From: Candidatus Solibacter sp.
GTDB lineage: Bacteria; Acidobacteriota; Terriglobia; Bryobacterales; Bryobacteraceae
Direction: 5' to 3'
Assembly (NCBI GenBank): GCA_017883345.1
Contig: JADGNT010000201.1
Span: 1 to 7,997 of the forward strand
DNA length: 7,997 bases
Positions 1 through 6,081 of this stretch are shown here, piece after piece (position 1 is the stretch's first letter; each line of letters begins with the position of its first letter). The notes below the pieces were generated by a model. The model was not told the origin of the DNA and searched no databases. It saw nothing but the letters and a program-made list of their open reading frames with translations. The position numbers were made by a program, and so were the translations under genes.

Positions 1-689
1 CGGAGCAGCGCGGCATCGCGCCGCAGCGCGGCGGTGGCCGGGTGCTCATCGCCGGAGAGTCCGACCGCGCCCTTGCGCAGCAGCGTGGAGGGGTTGGCGG
101 CCCATCCCGCCGGATAGAGGGCGTCTTCCACGTCCGTCCACAGCAGCGCCCCGCGGGCCGAACTCATGGCCTCGCGGCTGCGCGCGAAAGCGCTGGTCTC
201 GATGGCGGAGATGGTGGTGACCGGCGAGGGAGGCGCGGCGGCATCGATGGCCAGCGCGCGGCCCTCCACGAAGGCGATGGGGCCGCCGTGGGACGCGGTC
301 TGGGTGGCCAGCACCTGCTCGAGTTGTTTCAGCCAGGCGCGTTGCTGCGCCGCGTCCAGCCGCGCGTTGACCAGGCCGGGGACGGGCGGCAGCGGGCGCA
401 CCCACGCGCGCAGCCCGAGTTTGCGCAGCAGGCGGACGAAGCCCACCAGATCGCGGCGCGGGCTGGTGCGGCCGGTGAAATCGAATTCGCCGGGTTGCGG
501 AGAGTGGTAGTTGGCGGGGATGGAGAATTCGACGGTCTGCACGCCGATGTTCTTGAGCCAAACCAGTTCCCGCTCCCAGAGCGTTCGCGGATAGAGGTAA
601 TAGGGGAACTCGACGGCCTGTAAGTAGTCGGCGCCGCGCGCCGGATGGGCGGCGAGCGCCATCAGCAGCAGGGCGGCGAGCCGTTTCAA
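1..689 (-). CDS. Secreted GH35/GH42-like glycosidase-fold protein, N-terminal part (runs off left edge)
   Basis: The visible 229 codons start with a signal peptide (KR at residues 2-3, hydrophobic core LAALLLMALAA, likely cleavage after ARGA near residue 20), so the protein is probably exported. Residues 38-102 resemble the first strands of a GH35/GH42-type TIM barrel: W38-ERELVWLKNIGVQTVEF, then a P-x-PGEFDFTG stretch (66-73), then DLVGFVRLLRKLGLRAWVRP (80-99). Known GH35 enzymes are beta-galactosidases. Here the place where they carry the acid/base Glu in an NEYG motif reads HGGPIAFVEG (134-143), so catalysis is doubtful. The start is TTG: its T and G overlap the TGA stop of the upstream helicase-loader gene, CGAGG lies 9 nt before it, and an in-frame TGA ten codons upstream leaves no other good start before the signal peptide. 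The two genes are probably translationally coupled. Family assignment is by recalled pattern only; the C-terminal half is not in the window. Confidence 0.66.
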   Translation of the reverse strand, partial: MKRLAALLLMALAAHPARGADYLQAVEFPYYLYPRTLWERELVWLKNIGVQTVEFSIPANYHSPQPGEFDFTGRTSPRRDLVGFVRLLRKLGLRAWVRPLPPVPGLVNARLDAAQQRAWLKQLEQVLATQTASHGGPIAFVEGRALAIDAAAPPSPVTTISAIETSAFARSREAMSSARGALLWTDVEDALYPAGWAANPSTLLRKGAVGLSGDEHPATAALRRDAALL

Positions 690-1438
690 AACCGCTTGCC
701 TCGACGGATGCGGTAGTCATCGATGTTGGGCATGCGTATCACGTTGCACATTTCAAAGAGGCGCGAGCGCGCGCGATCCCCGATGTGGTCTCGCAACGTG
801 CGTCGGTATTCGACGCCGACCGCCGTCTTCTGAGTGGTCTTGCTGCCCTCAACATCGGCGTCGGGCAAGTTGGTGGTAGCGATCAGCGGCTTCCGGTTAT
901 TGCAGCGGTGGGTGACGATGGAGGTGACGGTATCCTGCACCCAATCGGTAACGCGGTGCGCGCCCAGGTCGTCGAGCAGGAGGACTTCGCTGTCGAGCGC
1001 CATGCGGTAAGCCTCCTTGTTGGAGGAGTTGGAACTGGAGTCGTAGCCCGCGCGGATGCGGTCGAGCAGAGTCTGGAAATCCGTGAAGACGCCTTCAAAG
1101 CCCTTCTGCATGATGCGGCGGAGGGCGGCCACGGCGAGGTGGGTCTTGCCGGTGCCGGGTTCGCCGATCAGAAGCAGGCCGGGATACGGGCCGGTCGGGA
1201 ACGTGTCGGCGTAGTTCCTCACCTCGTTCAGCACGCTCTTGAGTTCCTTCACGGTATCGGCCTTGAAATTCTCAAACGACGCGTGGCGATAAAGCGGCGG
1301 GATCTGGGAGCGCTCCTCCAGCCGTTCGGCGCGGCCCTCGGAAAGGCAGGCGCAGCGTTCGGCGCCAGAGACGCTAGAGCGTTCGACGATGATCCAGCCG
1401 GTGCCGCCGCACTTTTCGCAAACCGGTTGCGTGGACAT
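686..1438 (-). CDS. DnaC/DnaI/IstB-like ATP-binding protein, putative replicative helicase loader
   Basis: This is a 250-aa AAA+ ATPase. It has an N-terminal zinc-ribbon-like cysteine set (C7-x2-C10, C29-x-C31), Walker A GEPGTGKTH (92-100), Walker B LLLDDLG (153-159), sensor-1 ATTN (187-190), and a C-terminal DRARSRLFEMC block (221-231) with arginines expected for the arginine finger and sensor 2. Proteins of this family load the replicative helicase DnaB onto DNA; the closely related IstB proteins help IS21 transposition. No istA-like gene is next to it, so a chromosomal or prophage-type helicase loader is the better reading. The Shine-Dalgarno is weak (GAAG only 2 nt before ATG). The stop overlaps the TTG start of the downstream glycosidase-like gene. 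The IS end lies about 90 bp upstream, so its original promoter or upstream partner gene may have been displaced. Confidence 0.87.
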   Translation of the reverse strand: MSTQPVCEKCGGTGWIIVERSSVSGAERCACLSEGRAERLEERSQIPPLYRHASFENFKADTVKELKSVLNEVRNYADTFPTGPYPGLLLIGEPGTGKTHLAVAALRRIMQKGFEGVFTDFQTLLDRIRAGYDSSSNSSNKEAYRMALDSEVLLLDDLGAHRVTDWVQDTVTSIVTHRCNNRKPLIATTNLPDADVEGSKTTQKTAVGVEYRRTLRDHIGDRARSRLFEMCNVIRMPNIDDYRIRRGKRF

Positions 1439-1446
1439 TACTTCTA

Positions 1447-1524
1447 TTATGGTGCAGACGCACGCGGAGGGCGGATGGGTTTCGTGGGCAGGCCGATAAC
1501 CTGCCCCACGTAGAGCGGGCCGTT
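1447..1524 (-). pseudogene. Possible C-terminal remnant of a gene cut by the IS
   Basis: Just outside the IS left end, the minus strand reads 25 codons starting NGPLYVGQVIGL, continuing in a Pro/Arg/Lys-rich tail (PTKPIRPP), and ending in TAA 8 nt before the helicase-loader ATG. Third positions are mostly G or C, as in the real genes here. It could be the tail of a gene that once preceded the helicase loader and was interrupted by the IS. However, a REP-like hairpin sits inside the same stretch, so the coding look may be accidental. No family is recognised. Confidence 0.25.
1484..1509. repeat. REP-like imperfect palindrome
   Basis: CGTGGGCAGG pairs with CCTGCCCCACG across a 7-nt loop, with one extra C. 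Read on the minus strand it begins GTGGGGCAGG, identical to the first ten bases of the arms of the inverted repeat at 6010-6081, and it ends almost the same way (CCTGCCCAC against CCTGCCAAC). It is therefore probably a degenerate copy of the same dispersed repeat. Confidence 0.5.
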
Positions 1525-1526
1525 AG

Positions 1527-1539
1527 CCCAACTTCCACA
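1527..1539 (+). repeat. IS left terminal inverted repeat
   Basis: CCCAACTTCCACA, 13 bp, is a perfect inverted match to the right end and lies 29 bp beyond the transposase stop codon. Confidence 0.75.
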
Positions 1540-1568
1540 ACCTGAGGCACGCGAGCTCGCAATATCAA

Positions 1569-3410
1569 TCACTTGCATGTGCGTTCAGTGACTATCGGAC
1601 GGCTCTGCGCAGGATCAAGGGGGTTGTCGGGGATTCGCAGAACCTGGTAGATCCGTTTGTGCTCTGCTTCCGGGGTTGTCCCCTTGCGGATGCAGATTTG
1701 CCGGCCGTCGCTGGTGGGCAAAACCACCGTGACGATCTGGTGGGTGGCGAGTTGTTCCCGCAGCGAGGCCCAGGAGGTGTGGATGCCCTGATCCAGGAAA
1801 GTCTTCTCCACCGTTGCCAGCAGATGATAGGCCAGCACACACAGGAAGATGTGGGTCTCGACCCGGCGCGCCAGATGGTGAAAGATGGGCCGCTCCATCA
1901 GCGGACTCTTCATCGCCCGAAAGGCTGACTCGACCCGCGTCAGCAACATGTACTGGCGCCAGATCGCTTCTTTCGTCAGGTCGCGGCGATCGCTCTTCAG
2001 CACATAGCTGCCGTCGAGTCGTTCGGCCCGGCGCTGCAACTCGCCGTCGGCCTCCCAGATCAGGGCGCGCCGCTCGGCCTCGTAGTGGATCTGATAGTAG
2101 CGGCCCACCCGGGAATAGCGTTCGCGCAGCCGCCCGATGGCCTGGTTCACTTCGGCGTCGGTCAGCGGTTTCTTCTTTCTCTTGGCAATCCCTCGCGACA
2201 GGCTCTCCAGGGCCGTCAGCAGCCGCTTCTCTTGCTGTTCCCGGATCGCCCGGTCCTTCTCCTTTCGTGGTTCACTCAGACACAGAACGTGCACTTCCTC
2301 GCCGACCAGACACTGTTTGAGGGAAACCTGCGTCTTGTGCTGACATGGATTGGTTGGCGAAGGCTGACGCACGATCTCTTCCCAGCCGGTCTCCTCGACA
2401 AACTCCTGCTCATGCTGCCAGCGCTCCTGCGGCTGGGTGGCCACCAGGTAGTGATAACCCCGGCCACGGATCTGCTCGATGTTTTTGTCGTAAGCCATCC
2501 CCCGGTCCACCGTCACCGTGACGCCGGCCTTCTTGCCGACACGCTTCTCTAAGGCAGCCAGCATGTCATCGACCGTGGTGCTGTCATGGCGATTCCCATC
2601 GAAGACCTCGTGGGCTTTGGGGAAGCCGTCGCCGTCCAGCACCAGCCCGACCACCACCTGTTTGCAGTCCGGTCGGGCCCAGAGGGCACCCCCACGGGAA
2701 TAGCCCCGCTTGGCCTTCTCGTTGCGGAGCGCCTTGCCCTCGAAATACGTCGAGGTCAAATCGTAGAGATAGATGCTCTCGGGCAGCGCAAACAGCTCTT
2801 TCTCGCGTGCTGCCAACTCTCCTTCAATGAGCGCGCGTTGCGGGTGGAGGCGGTCGAGGTTGCGATAGAGGGCCTCGTCGTTCAAGCGGCGGAAGTCGGC
2901 ATGCAGCAGGTCGGCCAGCGCCGTGCGGCGCACCCAGTCCGGCATGGCGTGCCCGGAGGAAGGAGTCACCAGCCGGTTGATCGTCATCACCTCGGTGAGC
3001 AGCCGTGTGCGCTCATTCAATCCCGCCTTGCGCAGAATCGCATCCAGTTGCAAACGGCGCCACATCTGGTGACCGACATAGACAGAGCCAGCCTCTCGTG
3101 CCTCCTGGATTTCGACTTGATCGAGGAAGACGCTCACTGATTTGGGGCGGGGGCCGGAGGGCGGTTGGGCCTCGATCCGCTGACGCAGCGATTCGACCTC
3201 GGCGTCAGGTAATAGGGATTGCTGCCCGCTCAAGGCGGCGTCCAGTTTGTGAGCCAGGGCGAGCCAATGCTCGCGGGGTGCCGGCTCCAGGGAGCCGAGC
3301 GAACAGATGGTGCGATGGCGGGGGCCGTTGGGTGTGCTGATGGATTCGACGAGCAGGTGATTGGTGTAGGTTTTGCCGCGGACTGTCTTGCGCGTTGGTT
3401 TGAGGAACAC
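1569..3410 (-). CDS. IS1634-family DDE transposase
   Basis: This 613-aa transposase of the IS4 superfamily catalyses cut-and-paste movement of its own element. The N-terminus (MFLKPTRKTVRGKTYTNHLL) is the typical IS1634 opening. Catalytic residues visible are D217 in YLYDLTSTYFEG, D302 in VTVDRGMAYDK, and E494 in TRVESAFRAMK, with K501 giving the E-(6)-K spacing of IS4-type enzymes. A Lys/Arg-rich linker (about 385-430) lies between the second Asp and the Glu, where IS4-superfamily enzymes carry an insertion. The hydrophobic ETHIFLCVLAYHLL segment (518-531) after the Glu is also a family feature. The length is within family range and no frame breaks are seen, so it is probably functional. The start codon is GTG, with AGGGA 4 nt upstream; it is preferred because it places the conserved N-terminal motif first. 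Confidence 0.93.
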   Translation of the reverse strand: MFLKPTRKTVRGKTYTNHLLVESISTPNGPRHRTICSLGSLEPAPREHWLALAHKLDAALSGQQSLLPDAEVESLRQRIEAQPPSGPRPKSVSVFLDQVEIQEAREAGSVYVGHQMWRRLQLDAILRKAGLNERTRLLTEVMTINRLVTPSSGHAMPDWVRRTALADLLHADFRRLNDEALYRNLDRLHPQRALIEGELAAREKELFALPESIYLYDLTSTYFEGKALRNEKAKRGYSRGGALWARPDCKQVVVGLVLDGDGFPKAHEVFDGNRHDSTTVDDMLAALEKRVGKKAGVTVTVDRGMAYDKNIEQIRGRGYHYLVATQPQERWQHEQEFVEETGWEEIVRQPSPTNPCQHKTQVSLKQCLVGEEVHVLCLSEPRKEKDRAIREQQEKRLLTALESLSRGIAKRKKKPLTDAEVNQAIGRLRERYSRVGRYYQIHYEAERRALIWEADGELQRRAERLDGSYVLKSDRRDLTKEAIWRQYMLLTRVESAFRAMKSPLMERPIFHHLARRVETHIFLCVLAYHLLATVEKTFLDQGIHTSWASLREQLATHQIVTVVLPTSDGRQICIRKGTTPEAEHKRIYQVLRIPDNPLDPAQSRPIVTERTCK

Positions 3411-3633
3411 TTCGTCCCTATATACCGCGAAATTGGAACCAATGCAAGGGAAATCTGCTGGCGGTCGCAGCAGCGCGGAGAGCTGGTTGACGCTTGCTGC
3501 GGGCTATGGTTTCAGCGTGATATTGGGTTGCGATTGTTCGTGACTATTTTCGGCTTTTCCGGACGTTCGGATTGATTTTACAGGGAGATAGGGACCCTAA
3601 AATGTCGTAATCCATCAATTCCTGCACATGTAG
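3411..3633. other. Non-coding promoter-side end of the IS
   Basis: Between the transposase start and the right inverted repeat lie about 220 bp with no credible gene on either strand. It is visibly richer in A and T than the flanks. It contains the putative transposase promoter near the GTG start and an 11-bp palindrome TAGGGACCCTA at 3589-3599. The palindrome could be a transposase-binding or regulatory site, but nothing else supports that. Confidence 0.5.
3419..3447 (-). promoter_or_regulatory. Putative transposase promoter
   Basis: On the minus strand TTGCAT (3447-3442) and TATATA (3424-3419) are separated by exactly 17 bp, a fair sigma70-type layout. The -10 box ends only 8 nt before the GTG start, so a transcript from it would begin at or next to the start codon and would lack the AGGGA ribosome site. 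It may be chance. Confidence 0.3.
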
Positions 3634-3646
3634 TGTGGAAGTTGGG
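3634..3646 (-). repeat. IS right terminal inverted repeat
   Basis: TGTGGAAGTTGGG is the exact inverse of the left end and lies 224 bp upstream of the transposase start codon. Confidence 0.75.
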
Positions 3647-3721
3647 ATAGGAGCGGTGCTCGCTGGTGAGGAAGCTCCGCGTGTAGTGGTTTTCGTGGAC
3701 GAGATCGAAAAGGCCTTCGCC
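3647..3721. pseudogene. Coding-like remnant next to the IS, strand uncertain
   Basis: Two codon-aligned readings compete. On the plus strand it reads LAGEEAPRVVVFVDEIEKAFA, very like the Walker B region of an AAA+ ATPase (hydrophobic run then DE). On the minus strand it reads GEGLFDLVHENHYTRSFL, then TSEHRSY up to the IS end, with no family recognised. By hand count 20 of 25 minus-strand codons end in G or C against 15 of 24 on the plus strand, and the real genes here are strongly GC at that position, so codon use favours the minus strand. On that strand it would enter the IS in the direction of the 25-codon remnant on the other side. Both readings run into a tandem repeat on the right, so it is at best a fragment. 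Confidence 0.35.
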
Positions 3722-3722
3722 T

Positions 3723-3754
3723 GCCATGCCATGCCCGCCATGCCTGCCATGCCG
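3723..3754. repeat. Short tandem repeat, 9-bp unit GCCATGCCN
   Basis: Three consecutive 9-bp units GCCATGCC followed by C, T or G (3728-3754) are preceded by one overlapping GCCATGCC (3723-3730). Translated it would give a PAMPAMP-like string, but no gene continues through it. Confidence 0.7.
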
Positions 3755-3801
3755 GTATTCGTACCGGCATTCTTCGAAGAACGCCGGCAAGGACGCCGGC
3801 G
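3749..3801. repeat. Three back-to-back palindromes
   Basis: In order: a 9-bp perfect stem ATGCCGGTA/TACCGGCAT with a TTCG loop (3749-3770); the 12-bp perfect palindrome TTCTTCGAAGAA (3770-3781); and a 7-bp stem CGCCGGC/GCCGGCG with a 6-nt loop (3782-3801). They lie just downstream of the minus-strand secreted-protein gene. They could halt transcription or protect its 3' end, but no T-run follows, so a classical intrinsic terminator is not supported. Confidence 0.65.
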
Positions 3802-3825
3802 TGGCAGCCTGGAAGGCTACGCTAC
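3801..3825 (-). repeat. REP-like element containing the stop codon of the secreted-protein gene
   Basis: Read on the minus strand it starts with GTAG, the tetranucleotide that opens classical REP elements, followed by a small hairpin AGCCT-TCC-AGGCT and a GCCAC tail. The TAG of GTAG is the stop codon of the six-repeat secreted protein, so the repeat begins exactly at the gene end. Together with the three palindromes beside it this makes a four-hairpin cluster of the kind seen in REP/BIME arrays. Confidence 0.5.
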
Positions 3826-5957
3826 AATATCTTGGTGATCAGCGTGTACGCGCCGTGGCTGGTATAGTCGCCGAAGGGTTTGACCACCATGAAGTAGGTG
3901 CCGGCCGGGAGGTTGCGGGCGATGCGCGAGTTGGTATTGCCGCCGCTATCGTCGTCTTCATCGACCACCGCGCCTTTGGAATCGAGCAGCACCAGGTAGG
4001 CGTCGAACTCGCTGGAGTTGAGGCGCAGATCGATGGCGGCATCGGCCGTCAGGTTCATCTGATACAAGTCGGCGAAGCTATTGTCGGTATACTGGCATCC
4101 AGTGTAGGTAATGACGCCGGTTACGGTGGCGCCCGCCGTCACCGTTGATTTCGGCGTGCAGAACGGAGGGCGCGGGCCGGTTACGGTGCGCAAATCGACC
4201 TGGTAGAGGCCACCCACCGTGGCGGAGGCGTCGCGCGCGGCCAGCTTGTAGGTTCCCGCGGGCAGGTACTGCACGATCAACGGATCGCCCGAGCCGTAGG
4301 TGTTGTCATCGTTGCGCACCAGGTTGCCTCTGGCATCGTAGAGGGTCAGGTAGCCATCCACTTCGCTGGAAGTCATGACGGCGAGCACCAGCGCATCCTC
4401 CGCCAGCGTGAAGGTGTAGTAATCCACCGGCTGGCCGTTGGCGGCGATGCAACTGCGCGGGCCAAGGCGTTGGATGAAGCCGCCATTCAGATCCAGCGAT
4501 TGCGCAAAAGTGCAGTCCGGTATGTCGTGCGCCGTGAATTTGGCGGCGAGCTGGTAGTTCCCGGCGCCGGAGGCGGCGGCTCCGGCCACCGTGTAGACGC
4601 CGGCCGGCAGATCCGCCGTGATGTGCGCCACACCGAGGCCGTCCACTTCGTCATCGCGCACAATCAGGTTGTCCTTGCTGTCGCGGATGGCCAGGATGGT
4701 GTCGAACGCCCCGGAGCCGATGTCGAGATCCACGGTTCCGGCCGAGGGCAGAGTGAGGGTGTACAGATCGGAGAGGCCCACGCTGGCGCGGCAACTGGCG
4801 TCGGTGAGGGCGGAATTCAACTGGTCGCCAAAATTGAGCGGGCCGGCCGTGCAGGGCTGCGGATTGCCGGCCTGAAACGCGTACTTAAGCGCATAGTTGC
4901 CGCCGGAAGGAAGGTCGCTGAAGACTTGCAGGCGGTAGAGGCCCGCAGGGAGCTGCGCGCGCAGGCTGGATTGCACGTTGCCCTGCGCGTCGCTGCCGCC
5001 GCCCCCGGAATCGTAGGCCAGCGTGTTGCCGGCGGCATCCAGCAGGTTGAGCGTGGCGGTAAAATCGCCGCTGACCGCGCTCGCGCTCACCAGGCCGGCG
5101 TCGGTGAGGGTGAAGTTGTAGTAGTTGTAATACGATTGATCGCCGCTGCCGGCGATGGTGACAAAGCAACTGGAGGCGGTGATGGCATTGCTATCGCTAT
5201 CGGAATCGGCGAGGGTTTTTCGCGCGCGGCAAGTTTCATTGTCCGCCTCCTGATAGGTGTTGGCGATCTCGTAAGCGCCCGTGCTCTTATCGGCGGAGGA
5301 GACAATGACGACGTACTGGCTATCGCCGCCCAGCACGACGTTCAGCGGGCTGGCCGAGGGCAGGGAAAGCGGGTTCCCGTCGATCGAGCGGACGGTGATC
5401 ACGGGCGTGAAGTCCTGGCTGGTGACCGCCACCGTCAGCGTGCCGGCGCCGTCCGTGGTCAGGGTATAGGCTTCGTAGGGCGTGCCGTCGAGAGCCAGGC
5501 AACCGGAACTGGGGAGTTGCCCCGTGACGGTCTGGCTGCGTCCGATATTGGGAAAGTTCGCGCACAGCATGCCGGGTTCGCTGGTAAACGAGGTGTTCAC
5601 GGCGTAGTTGCCGGTCTGGCCGGCCGCGCGGCCGTTTACCAGCAAGGTGTAGCTGCCTGCCTCAATGGGGCGGAGCAGGGAGGCGCCGGAATCGACCCTG
5701 ATCCCCGAAGCGTCGCGCAGGGTGAGAGAAAAATCCCCGGTGTTGCCGCTCAATTCGATTTTGATCTGTCCGCGCACCGATAGGTCGAGGCGGTACGGGG
5801 CGTAGGGGGTGCGGTCGCCGAGTTGGCAACTGGCGGCATCGAGCGCGCCGGCGAGCGTCCCATTTGGGAGAACGCGCGCGACGGGGGGGCAGTCCTGGGC
5901 CAAGAGCGGCCACAGGCACACACCGATCCCCAACGTGATGGCGCGTCCGAGGCTCAT
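3822..5957 (-). CDS. Secreted six-repeat protein with PPC-like (bacterial pre-peptidase C-terminal) domains
   Basis: This 711-aa protein begins with a signal peptide (hydrophobic LGIGVCLWPLLA, likely cleavage after LLA near residue 20, no lipobox), so it is probably periplasmic or extracellular. The rest is six repeats of about 109-126 residues. Each opens with a cysteine pair: C23/C44, C132/C153, C243/C264, C369/C389, C482/C503, C600/C621, that is C-x20-C five times and C-x19-C once. Each then has a beta strand, a D-x-Y/F-L-x-L-x-D-x-x-G turn (clearest in repeats 5 and 6, with an acidic DEDDDSGG loop at 667-673) and an L-P-A-G-x-Y strand (336, 450, 565, 683; looser in repeats 1 and 2). This matches PPC domains, beta-sandwich modules usually attached to secreted peptidases. 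No catalytic domain is present, so a binding, adhesion or surface role is inferred. The ATG has no strong ribosome site (AAAGTAGATA precedes it). It is divergent from pyrR and unrelated to it by function. Confidence 0.82.
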   Translation of the reverse strand: MSLGRAITLGIGVCLWPLLAQDCPPVARVLPNGTLAGALDAASCQLGDRTPYAPYRLDLSVRGQIKIELSGNTGDFSLTLRDASGIRVDSGASLLRPIEAGSYTLLVNGRAAGQTGNYAVNTSFTSEPGMLCANFPNIGRSQTVTGQLPSSGCLALDGTPYEAYTLTTDGAGTLTVAVTSQDFTPVITVRSIDGNPLSLPSASPLNVVLGGDSQYVVIVSSADKSTGAYEIANTYQEADNETCRARKTLADSDSDSNAITASSCFVTIAGSGDQSYYNYYNFTLTDAGLVSASAVSGDFTATLNLLDAAGNTLAYDSGGGGSDAQGNVQSSLRAQLPAGLYRLQVFSDLPSGGNYALKYAFQAGNPQPCTAGPLNFGDQLNSALTDASCRASVGLSDLYTLTLPSAGTVDLDIGSGAFDTILAIRDSKDNLIVRDDEVDGLGVAHITADLPAGVYTVAGAAASGAGNYQLAAKFTAHDIPDCTFAQSLDLNGGFIQRLGPRSCIAANGQPVDYYTFTLAEDALVLAVMTSSEVDGYLTLYDARGNLVRNDDNTYGSGDPLIVQYLPAGTYKLAARDASATVGGLYQVDLRTVTGPRPPFCTPKSTVTAGATVTGVITYTGCQYTDNSFADLYQMNLTADAAIDLRLNSSEFDAYLVLLDSKGAVVDEDDDSGGNTNSRIARNLPAGTYFMVVKPFGDYTSHGAYTLITKIL

Positions 5958-6009
5958 TATCTACTTTAACCCACAAAACGTTCGAAGGTTCTGCTCCACA
6001 AGGGCGGAG

Positions 6010-6081
6010 GTGGGGCAGGCGCTTCCGCCTGCCAACCGCGGGCCCGAATCAAGAGTTGGCAGGCGAAAGCGCCTGCCCCAC
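6010..6081. repeat. BIME-like inverted repeat made of two REP-like hairpins
   Basis: Two 27-bp arms are inverted copies with a single mismatch, separated by 18 nt. Each arm is itself a hairpin: GGCAGGCG-CTTC-CGCCTGCC on the left and GGCAGGCG-AAAG-CGCCTGCC on the right, both with perfect 8-bp stems. The spacer carries another 8-bp palindrome, CGGGCCCG. The RNA could fold either as two small hairpins or one long stem. It lies between the divergent secreted-protein gene and pyrR, ending 47 bp before the pyrR start. No T-run follows, so a terminator is unlikely; a dispersed repeat element is the best reading. Confidence 0.8.

Larger units (their letters stand above)
1527..3646 (-). mobile_element. 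IS1634-family insertion sequence, apparently complete
   Basis: The element is about 2.1 kb and contains one full-length DDE transposase on the minus strand between terminal inverted repeats. The left end CCCAACTTCCACA is matched exactly, inverted, at the right end. Two bases further out both ends also share TA, separated by a mismatch, so the boundaries could be a few bases wider and TA could be a short target duplication. I found no longer direct repeat that would serve as a clear target-site duplication. The IS1634 family is known for variable, sometimes very long duplications, so absence of a short one is not evidence against the boundaries. The intact transposase and perfect inverted repeats suggest a fairly recent insertion. 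Confidence 0.82.

Noticed and set aside
42..623. A 193-codon plus-strand frame at the left edge
   Set aside because: Its Gly/Arg/Ala-rich composition and lack of motifs mark it as antisense to the secreted glycosidase-like gene.
46..720. A 224-codon minus-strand frame starting with ATG at 720
   Set aside because: It is extremely Arg/Ala/Pro-rich. The neighbouring frame starting at TTG 689 gives a signal peptide and glycosidase-like motifs.
785..1513. A 242-codon plus-strand open frame opposite the helicase loader
   Set aside because: The minus-strand frame has Walker A, Walker B and sensor motifs. The plus-strand frame is low in complexity and typical of antisense frames in GC-rich DNA.
686..3410. 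Reading the ATPase plus the transposase as an IS21-type istA/istB pair
   Set aside because: The transposase has IS1634-type motifs, the terminal inverted repeats enclose it alone, and the ATPase lies outside the element.
1511..3656. TAGAGCGG and TAGGAGCGG on the two sides of the IS as a target-site duplication
   Set aside because: They differ by an inserted base and lie at unequal distances from the inverted-repeat ends, so chance similarity is more likely.
4470..5783. A 437-codon plus-strand open frame opposite the secreted-repeat gene
   Set aside because: It is a shadow of the minus-strand gene. It is Gly/Ala/Val/Arg-rich with no domain pattern, while the minus strand shows a signal peptide and six repeats.
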